Source: Lottia gigantea (Eukaryota; Mollusca; Gastropoda; Lottiidae). From it: a stretch of 64,000 nt of DNA. Shown here piece by piece: positions 23,701 to 35,200 of this stretch. Every line of letters starts with the position of its first letter. Positions within the stretch are counted from its first letter, which is position 1. The notes beneath the pieces are model-generated. The model made no database searches and was not told the DNA's origin. It saw only the letters and a program-made list of their open reading frames with translations. The translations under genes and the position numbers were made by a program. The DNA lies in NCBI RefSeq assembly GCF_000327385.1, contig NW_008710601.1, positions 743,097-807,096 on the forward strand, in the 5' to 3' direction.

Positions 23701-26700
23701 TGACAAAATAGATTTGTATCTTTCAAGACTAATTAAAATTAGACCAAACTTTCATTCCTTTTTTAACAGATTTTATTTTTAATATGGCCACTTCAGTTAG
23801 GGTCTGAAGACAGGCTCCTCGAACATTCTTAACAATAAGGTCTAACCTCTGCTTTAAAGCAGGGTCATCAGGTTACGTCAAAAGGTCATTGTAACGAATG
23901 TTCAAGAGGCTCGTTTTTAGACCTTGACTGAAGGTGCTATATTGAAAATAAAAGTTTGGTTTCTTTATTTCTTCTCTTCTTTTGTAAATGACATTTATTT
24001 GTTTATCTATTATTCTGTATTGTATTATGTTTTTATTACAGTCTAGTGGTTCTGTAGGGGGAAAATCTATATCAAGTGTAAGTAAGCTTTAGAATATTAT
24101 TACCTTAACAGTTTTCTTTTAATATGCTGCCTATTCATAAAAAGCTTTCTGTATTTTCTGCATGGCTCTATATAAAGCTCAGTATAGCAGTATTTTAATA
24201 CCAATCTTTGTTTCAGCACTTAGTTCTTGTACAATTTCACATTTTGAAATTAACATTTGATATTCACTTAATATGTTTGGAGCTCCTAAATTTTCAGTTA
24301 CATCTACCTTTTGTTCATTATTTAGGTATAAATTCGCTTTTGATATCAAAATATCAAAATTCACTAAAGCCTACTTTAAAGGGATAGTCATTAAGATATG
24401 TGTATCATCTACTGAGTAGTTAGATTTCAGTTTATAGCTATCTGTATCACTTTTAAGAAGTAAGATATGACTTTTGTTTACCTTACAATACAACAAAAGG
24501 GTATCATAGAAGACTATAAACATTCTGAAAAGTGATGTGAATGGCTTAGCTTTAGCATTATCAGTAGATAATACACTTATGTGGATGTCAATACCCCTTT
24601 AAGGCTTATCTTCTCAGAGAATGAATTAATTAATAACATCAAAAAAATAGAAAATAAACAGCACAATCCAAACACAAACAACATTTTTTCGGAAGTTTGA
24701 AGACATCACTCTCACAATATTCTGGACTAACTTTGAAAACTAAAAACATCTAGTTGATTTCTTCTAATACTATCACTACTTATTAACAGTTACACAGTAA
24801 ATTAGCTGATAAAGACCGGCAACTAGAGCGAGAAATAGCTTCTAATAATCAACTCAAACAAAAACTGGTAAGTTTGACATCATTCGTGAATTCAGAACAC
24901 ATTTGGATACGAGAGACCAAATTTGTAGCACGAAAGAAGAAAACTATTTACAGAAAATTGAATATGTATAAGAATTCCAAGGTGGCTATAACAATGAAAT
25001 TGTACTGGAGCTTTCTGTTATATGGCTAAATTATTATTACTTTCCCAGCTTTTTGAAATTTTGTTGTGCTTTATTTTGGATGAATATTTATTTTAGCCCC
25101 TTCGTCGTACCTCTTCCCTCAAAGGTAGACAAATCCTATTCAAATCATGATTTCATATTTATGGGTTGGGTTTGTTCAAATTTCTACCTTATCAAAGTTA
25201 ATCTACAACTGTGTCATTTTCCTTTTCAACAGGCCCAACTGGGTGTGATGGTGAGTTTAACCATTGGTGCAGGCCATCTGCCATTTATTCATTCATTCAG
25301 ATAATAATTCAGTTCATTCATCGGTCAATTCATAAGACATAACCATTTTATTCATTCATTAATTTCATTCAGATAATCATTCATTTATTCAATTCATAAG
25401 ACATAATCATCTATTTATTCAATAATTTCATTCATCTATTCATTCATTCATCTAACATTTTATTTGTGTATCAACATATTCATATTTTTTCATTCCAAAA
25501 CATATGACTACCCTTGTGTTATTGTGTAAACTTGTGAACCTATTTTCCATAGAAGTGTTTCACATTTGTCCCTGTGTTAACACATACGTCATATATTCAC
25601 ATCTTAAAAGCACTGTTTGTGGTAGTGCACTAGATAACTGTAGTAATATACCTTAATTCCTGAAAATAAAAAATATTCAGAGAGGGATTGGATTTCAGAT
25701 AAAATATGTTACCCTAACAACTATTATAACTAAATAATTTAACATATTATGATAATAATGTTGGTATAACTATATTATGATGCTTTTTGCTTTACTAATG
25801 ATAATATGGTCTTGGCCTATTGTTTTAAGTTTAATTTGGACTGAATTGCACATTATTTTAAAATGCAAACACCAAGCTTAGTTCTACGCTTTCATGAAAG
25901 TCAACTGTTGTTTTAATTTAAATAAATCATATCATTTCTGTTGATATTGAGACATTTTTAGAGGAAGAAACATCACAAAAATGTTGGAAAATGGAAAAGA
26001 AATTTAACATTTAAGTCCTTAAAACTCAGCTTGGTATTTCTTCTTTATAGTGGTGATATATTATACAGATTTGTGACAGTAGAACATGCTTTTATTGTGT
26101 TGTCATGCACATGTGACTTCATGTAGATTTCATATGGTTCATATAAAAAATCATCCATATATCTTGGTGTTTGATTCTTTTCTTTTTGGATCATGTTTTT
26201 TTTTTCAGTTTTTTTTTAGCAAAATTGAAGCATTTTGTATGTTCAATTATTGAATGCCATGGTTGCCATTTAGGTTTTTAATATGGACTTTTTTTTATAA
26301 CAAAAGTATTTTTGCCAATTTTAAGAATTGCATAAGAATAGAGTTTTGCTGATCTCTAGTTGTACATATATTTTGAAATCTCTTACCCCTGTTAATTTGG
26401 GGTATAGTCATTGCTGGAAATGGTATGCAATCATACCTGCACCCCTTAAAACTTTATTGAACTCTTCCATTTACCCATTTACTTTCTACACATGGTGCAG
26501 TCTTATGCATGTTGGGATATGCTCATTTCTGAAATAAGGGGGGTTTTATGCTTGTCAAGTTATTTTCAGTTTTGATGATTGCTGCTGACCACACTTTTTG
26601 CATTTGTGATTTTAAAAATGTTCTTCAAATTCTAAAACATCAATTTTCTTGTGTTTTTCAGGCTGCTTCACCATCAAAAGATAATGGTACCTCAGTTTAA
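8749..26700 (+). CDS. RRBP1: RRBP1/kinectin-type ER membrane coiled-coil protein, 26 coding exons
   Basis: Vertebrate relatives anchor ribosomes (p180/RRBP1) or kinesin (kinectin) to rough ER. Exons: 8749-9433, 11108-11247, 11532-11613, 11875-12131, 12389-12438, 12637-12811, 13312-13554, 14455-14559, 15281-15453, 15613-15724, 16836-16931, 18432-18524, 18700-18768, 19156-19251, 19709-19795, 20152-20226, 20406-20498, 20838-20897, 21216-21281, 22482-22565, 22838-22918, 23408-23545, 24042-24077, 24790-24867, 25233-25250, 26662-26700. All phases agree, giving about 1076 aa. There is one N-terminal membrane segment (about residues 5-27), then a Lys-rich basic stretch to about residue 230, then nearly continuous coiled coil. 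'RQKNWKAMEAL' and 'LFPKVSV' match the family core. The C-terminus 'DNGTSV' resembles p180. The p180 decapeptide repeats are absent. The gene could equally be called kinectin; it probably predates that duplication. Confidence 0.9.
11700..11853. mobile_element. MITE family D, decayed fragment
   Basis: Shares 'gtgtttgatgagg', 'caattagtgtcc' and 'atacacataaaaaatg' with the fuller copies at 17292-17552 and 62695-62956. It lies in an RRBP1-type intron. Confidence 0.55.
12227..12335. mobile_element. MITE family B, partial copy
   Basis: Begins after TTAA (12223-12226) with 'agggacagagtgcgccat', then 'ccaatcatactttagtct' and 'agccaatcagtaatagtg'. This matches one end of the full copies at 16455-16775 and 42342-42688. 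Confidence 0.65.
12540..12612 (+). mobile_element. SINE family 2, fragment
   Basis: Resembles the 3' part of the copy at 53410-53590 (cactgtc-tgg, 'cccctattgtacactgc', 'atggtgctttct'). It sits in an RRBP1-type intron just before the exon at 12637. Confidence 0.4.
12880..12985 (+). mobile_element. SINE family 2, 3' tail fragment
   Basis: Shares 'gtaggacgtaaaactccatt' and the 'catttcatttc' tail with the copy ending near 53590. Confidence 0.4.
13617..13770. repeat. degenerate tandem repeat, about 25-bp unit
   Basis: Five to six imperfect units of the form 'atgttcagatcttctccaa' with varying spacing, inside an RRBP1-type intron. Confidence 0.7.
16455..16775. mobile_element. MITE family B, full-length copy (321 bp)
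   Basis: The termini 'agtgacaggtgctccattt' and 'aatggtgcatctgtcct' are inverted repeats and sit next to TTAA at 16451-16454 and 16776-16779. It is collinear with 42342-42688. It ends about 60 bp upstream of the RRBP1-type exon at 16836. Confidence 0.8.
17292..17552. mobile_element. MITE family D, copy 1 (261 bp)
   Basis: Terminal inverted repeats 'agggattgtaaaga' and 'tctttacaatctct' are flanked by TTAA at 17288-17291 and 17553-17556. A second inverted pair ('agtgtatcatggcgtcacta' against 'tagtgacatcatcac') lies inside. Confidence 0.85.
18606..18650. repeat. (TATGT)9 microsatellite
   Basis: Nine perfect pentanucleotide units in an RRBP1-type intron, about 50 bp before the exon at 18700. Confidence 0.95.
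18795..19060 (+). mobile_element. SINE family 2, long copy
   Basis: The head 'ggtggctcagtaataggagt', followed about 45 bp later by 'aggttaagattgcac', looks like pol III A and B boxes of a tRNA-derived SINE. The body ('gacaataaacca', 'gtgctacaggca', 'ggccaatgcaattctcc') recurs inverted at 33843-34010 and in part at 53410-53590. Confidence 0.6.
19275..19596. mobile_element. MITE family A, copy 2 (322 bp)
   Basis: Starts 'agatgggtttccttat', ends 'gaaaaccatct' followed by TTAA (19597-19600). It is collinear with 5300-5665. The left TTAA has mutated. It sits between RRBP1-type exons at 19156 and 19709. Confidence 0.8.
20510..20625 (-). mobile_element. SINE family 1, 3' fragment
   Basis: Contains 'ttctaccagctggt', 'ttggccaaagctcttgg' and 'tctgtatccattt', the inverted 3' part of the SINE at 63545-63835. 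It is followed by a MITE B end ('gcgcatctgtccct' then TTAA, to about 20692). Confidence 0.65.
23743..23960. mobile_element. fold-back element H (218 bp) with long inverted repeats
   Basis: Arms of about 65-80 bp: 'accaaactttcattcc' at the left, 'aataaaagtttggt' at the right. Internal matching stretches are 'cttcagttagggtctgaag' against 'ttagaccttgactgaagg', and 'tcctcgaacattc' against 'gaatgttcaagagg'. It lies in an RRBP1-type intron. The target-site type is not clear. Confidence 0.75.
24380..24598. mobile_element. MITE family F (219 bp, TTAA-flanked)
   Basis: Terminal inverted repeats of about 40 bp: 'agggatagtcattaagatat' at the left and 'ggatgtcaatacccct' at the right. TTAA at 24376-24379 and 24599-24602. 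One copy seen. Confidence 0.8.
25283..25460. repeat. interrupted (ATTC)n microsatellite
   Basis: Clusters of 'attcattcattc' separated by 'agataatcatt' and 'ataagacataa' segments that themselves recur. It lies directly downstream of the 18-nt RRBP1-type exon at 25233-25250. Confidence 0.85.
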
Positions 26701-28260
26701 TAGATTAGATTAGAATAAAGTTATGGAGTGGACCAGTCATGACAGTGTTTAATGATGCTCACCTTAATATCACATTCTACAATTTTCATTTTTACATTTA
26801 TAATACTAAACCTATTTCATACTGTTCACTTAAGGACTCCTTGAAAATGTTCAGGGTCATTTTTAGTACCAACCTAAAAGCAGTGAAGCCACTAATAAGA
26901 ATGACAAAATTTTTACTTGAGGATTTGAAGTTGGCGATCTTTCCACATTTATTTGAACAAGAAGTTTCACTCTTTTCAATATGTCATAAGAGTTAGGTTA
27001 GGTAATATAAATAATGAGTTTTTAACAAACATCTAATGCACTATTTTCACATGTGGTATTTGAATGCACAATTCATTACTTCTTAGATCTGATACACTGC
27101 TGAAATCCTTGTTGCCGGTGATAATACTGTCTTCATTTCATTGTCTCACTATATAGTACCATCACAGTCTGTCTTGACCACAGTTGACCTGGTGTCTATT
27201 ACTGTAAAAGGTAATTTGGAGATCTAAATCGCTAGAATATTACATTTAATACACGATTGTAAATATATAGGCTTCTTATGTATTCAAAATTTGCAAATTT
27301 AATCTAGTGTATATCTTTAAATTGGCTTTATGCAAGTCAGTCAAATTTGATTACAAGTTGATTCAGAAATAAGTTTCTTATCTTGGCCATTTTCTGAATT
27401 AATAGATAAAATTTCAGCATTGTAACCAAAATTGAATACATATACATTATATAGGATAATCCTACTTAATAATTGATCAAAGATTTTCTTTTTTGGTAAT
27501 TTGAATTCTTTTCTTGTTGATAAAAGCATAATTTACTAGAGATGAATAGAATTGGTGATAATGATTAAGATACAAAACTCAAATATACACAAACCCTACT
27601 TAAAATATACACAGATGTAACACTGTTCTCAAAGCATAATTTTTTCTTCTGATTTCATTATGTGTGAGGATCAGTTTTAAGATATTATTGATGAAGTTTT
27701 CCTTTGTTTTTGTGTTGGTTGCCATCACTTTTGAGGTATAATTATTCAACAAGGATATTGAAACACTGTTAGCTTGATAGGGATATTTACTGGAAGTTAT
27801 ATCAAGGATCTACTGAATTCAAATTGTACAATGATATATTTTCATTAGGAAACCAAACATGATATTTCCTCTCGCGTATCTTAATGCTTGTCTTTCTTTT
27901 AAAGTATAATTTATATTTTCATTAAGGCTTCCCTATTTGGTTTTGGGTTCTCTATTATTAGATTGTAAAATAGGTAATATAATTATTAGATAATTCATAC
28001 GTGCAATGGAGAGATATTCCTCGAGAGAAGCAACTTTGTGTGTTCTGGATATCAGCAATGGAATTAGTGGGCGGTTTCCTGTCAAAATGTGGGGGAGTGG
28101 CTTCACATTGTTACAGCTGTCACATGCATGGTGCATAAATGAAAAGCAGAATTTCCTGAAAAAAGTTAAAAATTATGTTTCATTTTCATTTCACTTTTCA
28201 TCATTATGGGTTTGGTTAAAGAGAATTATGTAAAATAAAATAAAGAAATTTATTATTTTG
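26701..28260 (+). other. probable 3' UTR of the RRBP1-type gene
   Basis: Non-coding sequence after the TAA at 26698. AATAAA-type signals occur near 26714 and, in tandem, near 28236-28248. Which one is used cannot be told. Confidence 0.4.
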
Positions 28261-28657
28261 TTTTGTTGATGAAATGTGTTATTTTGTTATAATATTTTGA
28301 AGGAAACTGTTGATTCTGTTATATTTATAATATTTAGTTTGTTTGTTTGTTTATAAATTGTGTTTGGAAATGATCGAATCCCATAATAATTTTTTGGGAA
28401 AAATGAAACTGATTCGGATTATAAGGAAGATGAAATTTTATTTTGTAAAATTGGAATTTAACTGAAAATTTTCTAATGCATGTCTTAAATTTTCGCTTGT
28501 TTTCTTTGTTCTTAGTTTATAGATTCTTAGAATAGCAGTGTCATTGACAGTAATATTGCAAATTGCATTTGATTTTTTGCATGCAATTTTTCAAGCAATA
28601 CTTGCCAATTTGAAAGTGGAACAGTTTTTCGACAAAGATATATATTATAAGTCTTAA

Positions 28658-28900
28658 AGGGACATTCTGCTTTTTTAAGTCTAATAACAAATTTGCTCAA
28701 ATTCATGAAAACTATTCGCCAAAATCTAGAGAAATTTGTTGTATCTTAAATAACAACTTTGTTTTTAATTAACCCTTTTAAAACAAGTTCATACATAGAT
28801 ATAAAGATATAAATAGCATACTTTAGAAATATTTTCAGGTATAAAAGGTATGTTCTTTTTGATAATGAATTTTTTTTTTAGAAAAAAGCAGAATGCCTCT
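28658..28900. mobile_element. MITE family E (243 bp, TTAA-flanked)
   Basis: Terminal inverted repeats 'agggacattctgctttttt' and 'aaaaagcagaatgcctct', with TTAA at 28654-28657 and 28901-28904. Diverged relatives beginning 'agggacagtctgattt' or 'gggcagtctgattttttt' occur near 41113 and 45268. Confidence 0.85.
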
Positions 28901-29472
28901 TTAATATTGAATGGGAACACTTTGCAATATTATTGTCAATGACATATAGTTTAATTATTATTATTTACATATTTTATTTATCCTACTATACTAGTCATTA
29001 CTTTGAGAGAGAAGAATAAGAAAAAATTAGCTTTTTAGCTTAAATTAATAATTGTCTATATTAATGTAATATATATTTGTTTTGAGAAATTATAAAAACG
29101 GCTTGCCAATTGTAGAAAATATTTACTCATGTGATACTAATGTCATTGTTAGACTATTGACTGAATCTGGATTGAAAACCTGCACAAGACACTTAAAATC
29201 GTAAGGAAAAACTAGCATGTCTTAGCACATAATTATCTCAATTGTTTGTAAATTTGACAATATCCAGATTCAGCTGTCAATCTTGACTTCTATTTAAGTT
29301 AAGGATTTAAACACTGTGTATGTATAGTCATAATGATATTGAAATAATGTAGAATGACAATACCATTATTAAATTTTGTCACTTAAAATTGTAAGAAGCA
29401 TATTCAAGAGCTCCAATTTAATAAACTTGTAGCTCTGCACCTAATCTGTGTTTTTGTTCCCTTGTGATTTAA

Positions 29473-29572
29473 AGGGCAGGTGCCCCATTTTTTTTACCTT
29501 TCATACTTACAAAAATGGGAATTTTTTTTAGCTAAGCCAATCGGTAATAGTGTTCACAGCTCGCTGTCAAAA
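29473..29572. mobile_element. MITE family B, left part, abutting a family C element
   Basis: Starts after TTAA (29469-29472) with 'agggcaggtgccccat' and continues 'agccaatcggtaatagtg' and 'cagctcgctgtcaaaa', as in other B copies, then changes abruptly into family C. Confidence 0.65.
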
Positions 29573-29799
29573 TTATACTTTGACTCCAATAGCTACTGTT
29601 CCTGTATCACAAAATGCTGCAATTTGATTGTACGCTTGCCAATACAGCCAATCATAGACTGTAATAGACAGACTGTAAATATTATGGCTTATTGTTTACA
29701 GGCCTTCTGTTGAGGATTCATTGGCTGTATTAGCTTACATACAATCCAACCAAAACACTGCATTTACGAGAAAGACAGCTTTTGCAGTCAAGGTATAAG
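29573..29799. mobile_element. MITE family C, copy 1 (about 227 bp)
   Basis: Inverted ends 'ttatactttgactccaa' and 'ttgcagtcaaggtataag'. The interior ('tgtatcacaaaatgctgcaa', 'aatacagccaatc') matches 53911-54148. Confidence 0.75.
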
Positions 29800-30434
29800 A
29801 GGCAGTTCTTAATAGAGCTAAGATATGTAGCTCCACGATTGAATTCACCCACCTAAATTTCTGCATGCAAATTGCTTATTAATGCAAAAGATATCCAATG
29901 AGTTTGAAGAGTTTTGAGTTATTGCCCTGTCACCCAAAAGATGCTTAAAAAGAGATCAGTATAACCATATTTTAAGAAGATTAGAGTAAGAGCCATCCTA
30001 CAAATTATCTATTTTTACTGGGGTAGTCTGTGTCCATATATTAAAATAACAAGCATAAGGATTATTCTTTTATTTTGAAAAGACAGGAAACAAATTATCA
30101 CAAACCATGATAATATATTACTAGTTTCTAAAATGATAATTTTATGCATGATCTTTTATTTTATTCAAGAATAATAGAAAATATAAATACAAGTAATGTT
30201 ATACTACCAACTTTTGTCATTTTAAATCATATCAAAGGACAGACACACATCAAATCTAAACCATGAAAATCTTTTGCCAATATCAAAAACTCTTTCATAC
30301 TAAATTGTAAAGGGGAAAACAAAAAAAAGCCTGTTTCATAGTTTAGTCAAAGATATTTTGCCACATCTGGAGACAATTCCAAACATAAATACAAGCAGTT
30401 CACTATATTTTGAGCAAGCTGAATAGCAATAGAC

Positions 30435-30660
30435 ATACTAAGAAAGAAATAACTATATTTTACAAGGTTAACAACTTGGGTTCTATTAGCAGGTCCTTGG
30501 CCAAACCTCTGGTTATAGCTGGAATTATGTGTGAAGATGACTTGTTTTAAGTCAAACTAATTTCACATGCCCAGCAAAAATAGAACCCACAACCACCATT
30601 GTTTGAGGTTACCAACTTTTAACTGACTGCTACAGAACCTACAAGGAATTTTTTTTTAGA
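30435..30660 (-). mobile_element. SINE family 1, diverged copy
   Basis: 'actatattttacaaggttaa', 'aggtccttggccaaacctct', 'ctggaattatg' and 'aactgactgctacagaacct' follow the order of the inverted SINE at 35697-36000. Confidence 0.7.
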
Positions 30661-31429
30661 GTTTCTGTTACTTTTTAATCCACCTGAAAATTAAGTAGAC
30701 TTTGTGTTTGGTTTGGAATCGTCTCTTGATGAGTACAATCATAGATAGCAATTTTTTTGTTGATCAAATGCCTTACAGAGAAGTGAAATTGGTGTAAAAC
30801 TTATTCTGTTCTAGTCTTGGGACAGAGATTCACAGAAAATAGTCAGTAGATAGGACAGCACAAGACAGCCGATTATTTAACTAAGCACTAAATAAATAAT
30901 TAAATAAAAATAATTGATTGAAGTGAAGTTTCAATCTAAACTACAATAAAATCAAATAACACACAAATATTAAAAATAAATACATAAGGCATTAGGCATC
31001 AAAAAGGTAAGGAAATTGACTTGTGGATTCATGTTTATTTTTCTTTGAAGATATCGTTATTCAAGCTAATCAGTTTATGTGAAACCTATATTTCATGGTT
31101 AATTTTTGTATGCACTCTCTTTTCCAACACCTGATGCCACTATCCAACTGGGTATGCAGTCTAGGGAGCTCAAGGCTGCCAGAATCAAAGATATTAAATG
31201 CACATCCATTAATTTCTTCAAGTGATTATGGCATTACTTAGTTTGTGTTATACAGAAAAGGAAAAGAAATTAAAGAAACATGAACAAAAGATTGAAAGAA
31301 GAAAAAGAAATAAAGCAATATTTCAATCCCTACACAACAATGATATATACCATGAATTATATTTCATTAGACTAGGCAAGCTATAAATAAGTGTATATTT
31401 GAGCAGTAAATGAACTAAAACCAAATTTC

Positions 31430-31530
31430 AATTTTTTTTTTTTTCAAGTTTGTCTACCATCAAATCCTTGGTCGAACCTCTTGGCAAAGATCTTACAAAA
31501 TGACGCATGACTACAGGAATAATGAGAAAT
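31430..31530 (-). mobile_element. SINE family 1, short 3' fragment
   Basis: 'ccttggtcgaacctcttggc' followed by 'gatcttac', after a poly-T tract. A decayed match to the SINE 3' region. Confidence 0.4.
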
Positions 31531-32217
31531 GTTGATATATGAAAACTGCAAGAGTTTCACAAGCGAAAAGATCTACAAAAGTTGATTCTTAAAAATGCAA
31601 ATACCTGCTTGTCTCCCTTATAACTGATAAAATATGTTTCATGGACTATATTTCAATATGGTTATTATGTTAAATAATCTATATACACAATTGTCTAGCA
31701 AATATCAATCAACACACATTTAAAATCCTACACAAAATCTTGTACACATGATTAATATATATTAACTTAGAATCATTATTATAAAAACATTATTCATATA
31801 TCATAATTATTTTATATTAACAATCATTCTTTATTAATAATCATTTTACAATTCTGAATCATTTTATAATTCAGAATGACATTTTCAGGATATTCATTTA
31901 CACTATTTAGTACTCCATTTTGCCTGATTTATCTCCAACATTGTTGAGCCTTTTAATTACAAGCATTTTATGCATTAAGATGTGCTTGCTCTTAATTAGA
32001 GTGCATTTGATCCCCAAAGCCGATGTTAAAATGCGTAAGTAATTAGCATAAATTTTAATGCCCTTTAAACTTATGCAGATTCTGAGCATATTATTAAAAT
32101 TTTTACCCTGGATGAACTCATTCATATCAATTAGAATCTTTGAACTGTCCCAGGGAAATCAGTATAGGTTTGTAATAAATTCTTGGTATTTATTATTCGA
32201 AGTAGAGATAGTGTCAT

Positions 32218-35200
32218 CTAGAGATCCCGAGTGTCATGAGTCAGTTTCAACCCTTGATCCAGCAGACCTATATCTTTAGACGAAGACATTACTTCTGAGG
32301 CAATAATCATACGATCAAGCATGAAAGAGGTAATGATCCAATTATCCATGAGTGGGGAAATTTGAAAGACAGATATTAAACAAGCGTATCTACTCATTTC
32401 TTCTTAGTCTATTACTTCAAACTAATCTAGCTTAGCCAAGTTCTGAACATTTCAAAAACATTTGTTTTGCACCAAATCTGCAAAGAATTTGATACAAGGT
32501 GGCCCATTGTTTCCCTAAATGAATAATTTCTATGCTATTCTATCCATTTCACTCAACCATAACAAGATGATCATTTCCATGTAAATCTCTCAAAGTTTCA
32601 AGATTTACAGTTCTCAAAGATTCAAGAATTACAGTTCCATATCACTTGCACATAAAATCCAAATTCCTTTCGATTCCAATACTATTTAAGATCATTCCAC
32701 ATTCGTGTCCAGTCCAGCTAAGTAAAAAGACCTTCCACACAGCCTTTGTCTTTTATCCTATATCCAACCAAGACCAGTCTATAAGAAAGGTATCCTATAT
32801 ATAAGCTTATATAATCTGGTGCAATGCTCTATCAGTTCACAGAAATGAAAAGCAGTTGGTGTGACACAAGCTTTTAAGATCAGTGTTTGTTGTCAGTGAT
32901 ATCTGGACGACAGCTGAGATCTTAGTACCATGATGTTAATACAAGTTCTAATGTTTGTTGTAATATGGTACAATAGAAAGTATTTATGTATTGTTAAGGT
33001 CTATCACACATAAACTTGATGTCATACTGGTGTACTTCTACCTGATTCATTCCCATTACTCACTGAAATACAATTACCTATTTCATTTATAAACAAGTTA
33101 AACAGATAACTATTGCTTATGGTGTACTGTATTTCAGTCTAACTAAAATATTTTTGTCTTCAATATCGCCACTCTTGAACGCATTAACCTTTTGAATTAA
33201 CTTGATGATGTCTGCTTTAAGCAATCAAATTTCTACCCTCTCCATTGCTGGAAATTTATGACTCTGGCAATTTTAAACTGATCTGTACACAAATGTGGTA
33301 TGGTGTAGAAAACATATGATTAAAATGCAGATCCATTTGTTTCACTTTGTGCTTTTTTGGGGTGACTATAATGATCATCCATGATCTGACAAAATTCTTT
33401 TTAAATTGTGTTCAGTTCAGTTTTTATCAAATAGTATCCTAACCAATTAAAAATACTATTAAATATGGAGTGATAATATCATACATGAAAATCCTAGAAT
33501 ATATTGCATGAAGTTTCAAAATATTTCACTTGAGAAATTTTCTTTTAAAGTACCAACCTTTATCTAATGGTCCCCATATTCTAACAGTACCATCATCTGA
33601 GGCGCTAGCTAACATACTAGGTAATTTAGGATTCCAATGTACACAGTTCACAGTTCTACTATGACCTTCTAATGAGGCTACTGGTGCTTCTTTTTTACTG
33701 TGCCATATATACACTTTATTATCTGTAAAGAAAATTACCATACTTAGGTTTACAGAATAAACATAAATATAAGATTTATAACAGCTTTATGTACTACTCT
33801 TCTGGACTTTATTGAACTAATAGACCAAGCAACACCACACACAATGTGCAATGAGGGAAATTTTGTCAGGTCAGCAGCATTAGCCTTCTTTTTTTTCAAT
33901 TTTCAACTGTAGCAGGATCTGTAATGTGCACAGTCTGTAGCACACAGGACCTTGGTTTATTGTCACATCTGTACGACTAGACGCTTTTTCCACGTCAGCT
34001 TCTCCAAATTGTATCACTGAACAGAGCTTATGAGTTACATTCTCAAATGGCATTAAGTAGTATGCTAATACTATCTATATTGAATCCATCATTTTCAAGT
34101 TCTAACCATCATATACAATTTTTTGACAACAATAATTCAAGTCATGCATCAGTTATCAAAAGATAATGATTGTAAATATTACCTTCACTACCACTAGCTA
34201 CAAAATCCTGGTTGATTCCTCCAAAACATGAAAATATTGTATAGAAACCTTGTGTTACACCTTGGAACTTTCTCAATAACACTTTATCTTTTAAATCCCA
34301 TAGATGAACACCCTACAAAATACAGTGTTCATAAAGTTATTATGATTCTTGTTTAACCATCTAGATAACTTTAGCTACCAGTTAAGATTATCTAGTTTAC
34401 CCTTTATGATAAAATTTCTCTTAGATTTATACCATTTAAAAATTACTAACAAAGCCCTGTTTAGTGCAACTATTATCTCGAAACATTTTTAAACAACCTT
34501 CTAATGCATATCTTGCATCTAATAGATCTGCAGATCTAATAGCTACTCTGATATAATATGCACATATAAAGATAAGCTTACCTGAGTTGCTACATTAACT
34601 AATGCTAATCTGCCAGTATCATTGACAGTGAAAGACATAATAGGATGGTCCTCTTGTAATCTGAAACAATGATAACAAATTAGGCTTATTTTTTTCTTTC
34701 ACTCGACAAAAAGCCACAAATAATCTTCATATTTGTCTTCTTTGCAAAATGAGCTATGTCATACGGTGTTTACTGCAGTAACTTTTGTCTATTTTTTGAA
34801 TTTCCACTTTTAGGATCTTGATTCTTGTTGCATCCAAACATCAAAGGCATTAAATATCTGCTTTATCCCTATAACCAGCTCTGATAAATCTAATGTAAGA
34901 CAAATACCAACTTAAATGAGCTAACTCCCTGAGCTGCTATGGCTTCTCTTCAGTTATAGAAGACACACTAATTTCATTTGGCTGTTAATATGCAATAAGT
35001 GCAGGAATCTGATTAAATTTCATAAGAACTCACATATTACAGTCATGTTGATCATCAAAATTATACGCTCGAATTCTATGATGGGTATCTGCTGCTAAAA
35101 ATAACTTGGTATCGTTGGAACAAGCTAAACATTGTACTCTAACACCTTCCCAATTATCTAACATAGTACCATCTATATCCTATAATTAGTTAATAACACT

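Larger units (their letters stand above)
29800..32217. other. convergent intergenic region with SINE fragments
   Basis: No coding exon was recognised here. It holds SINE family 1 copies at 30435-30660 and 31430-31530. On the minus strand an AATAAA (plus-strand 32188-32193) could end the WDR26 transcript. Confidence 0.5.
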
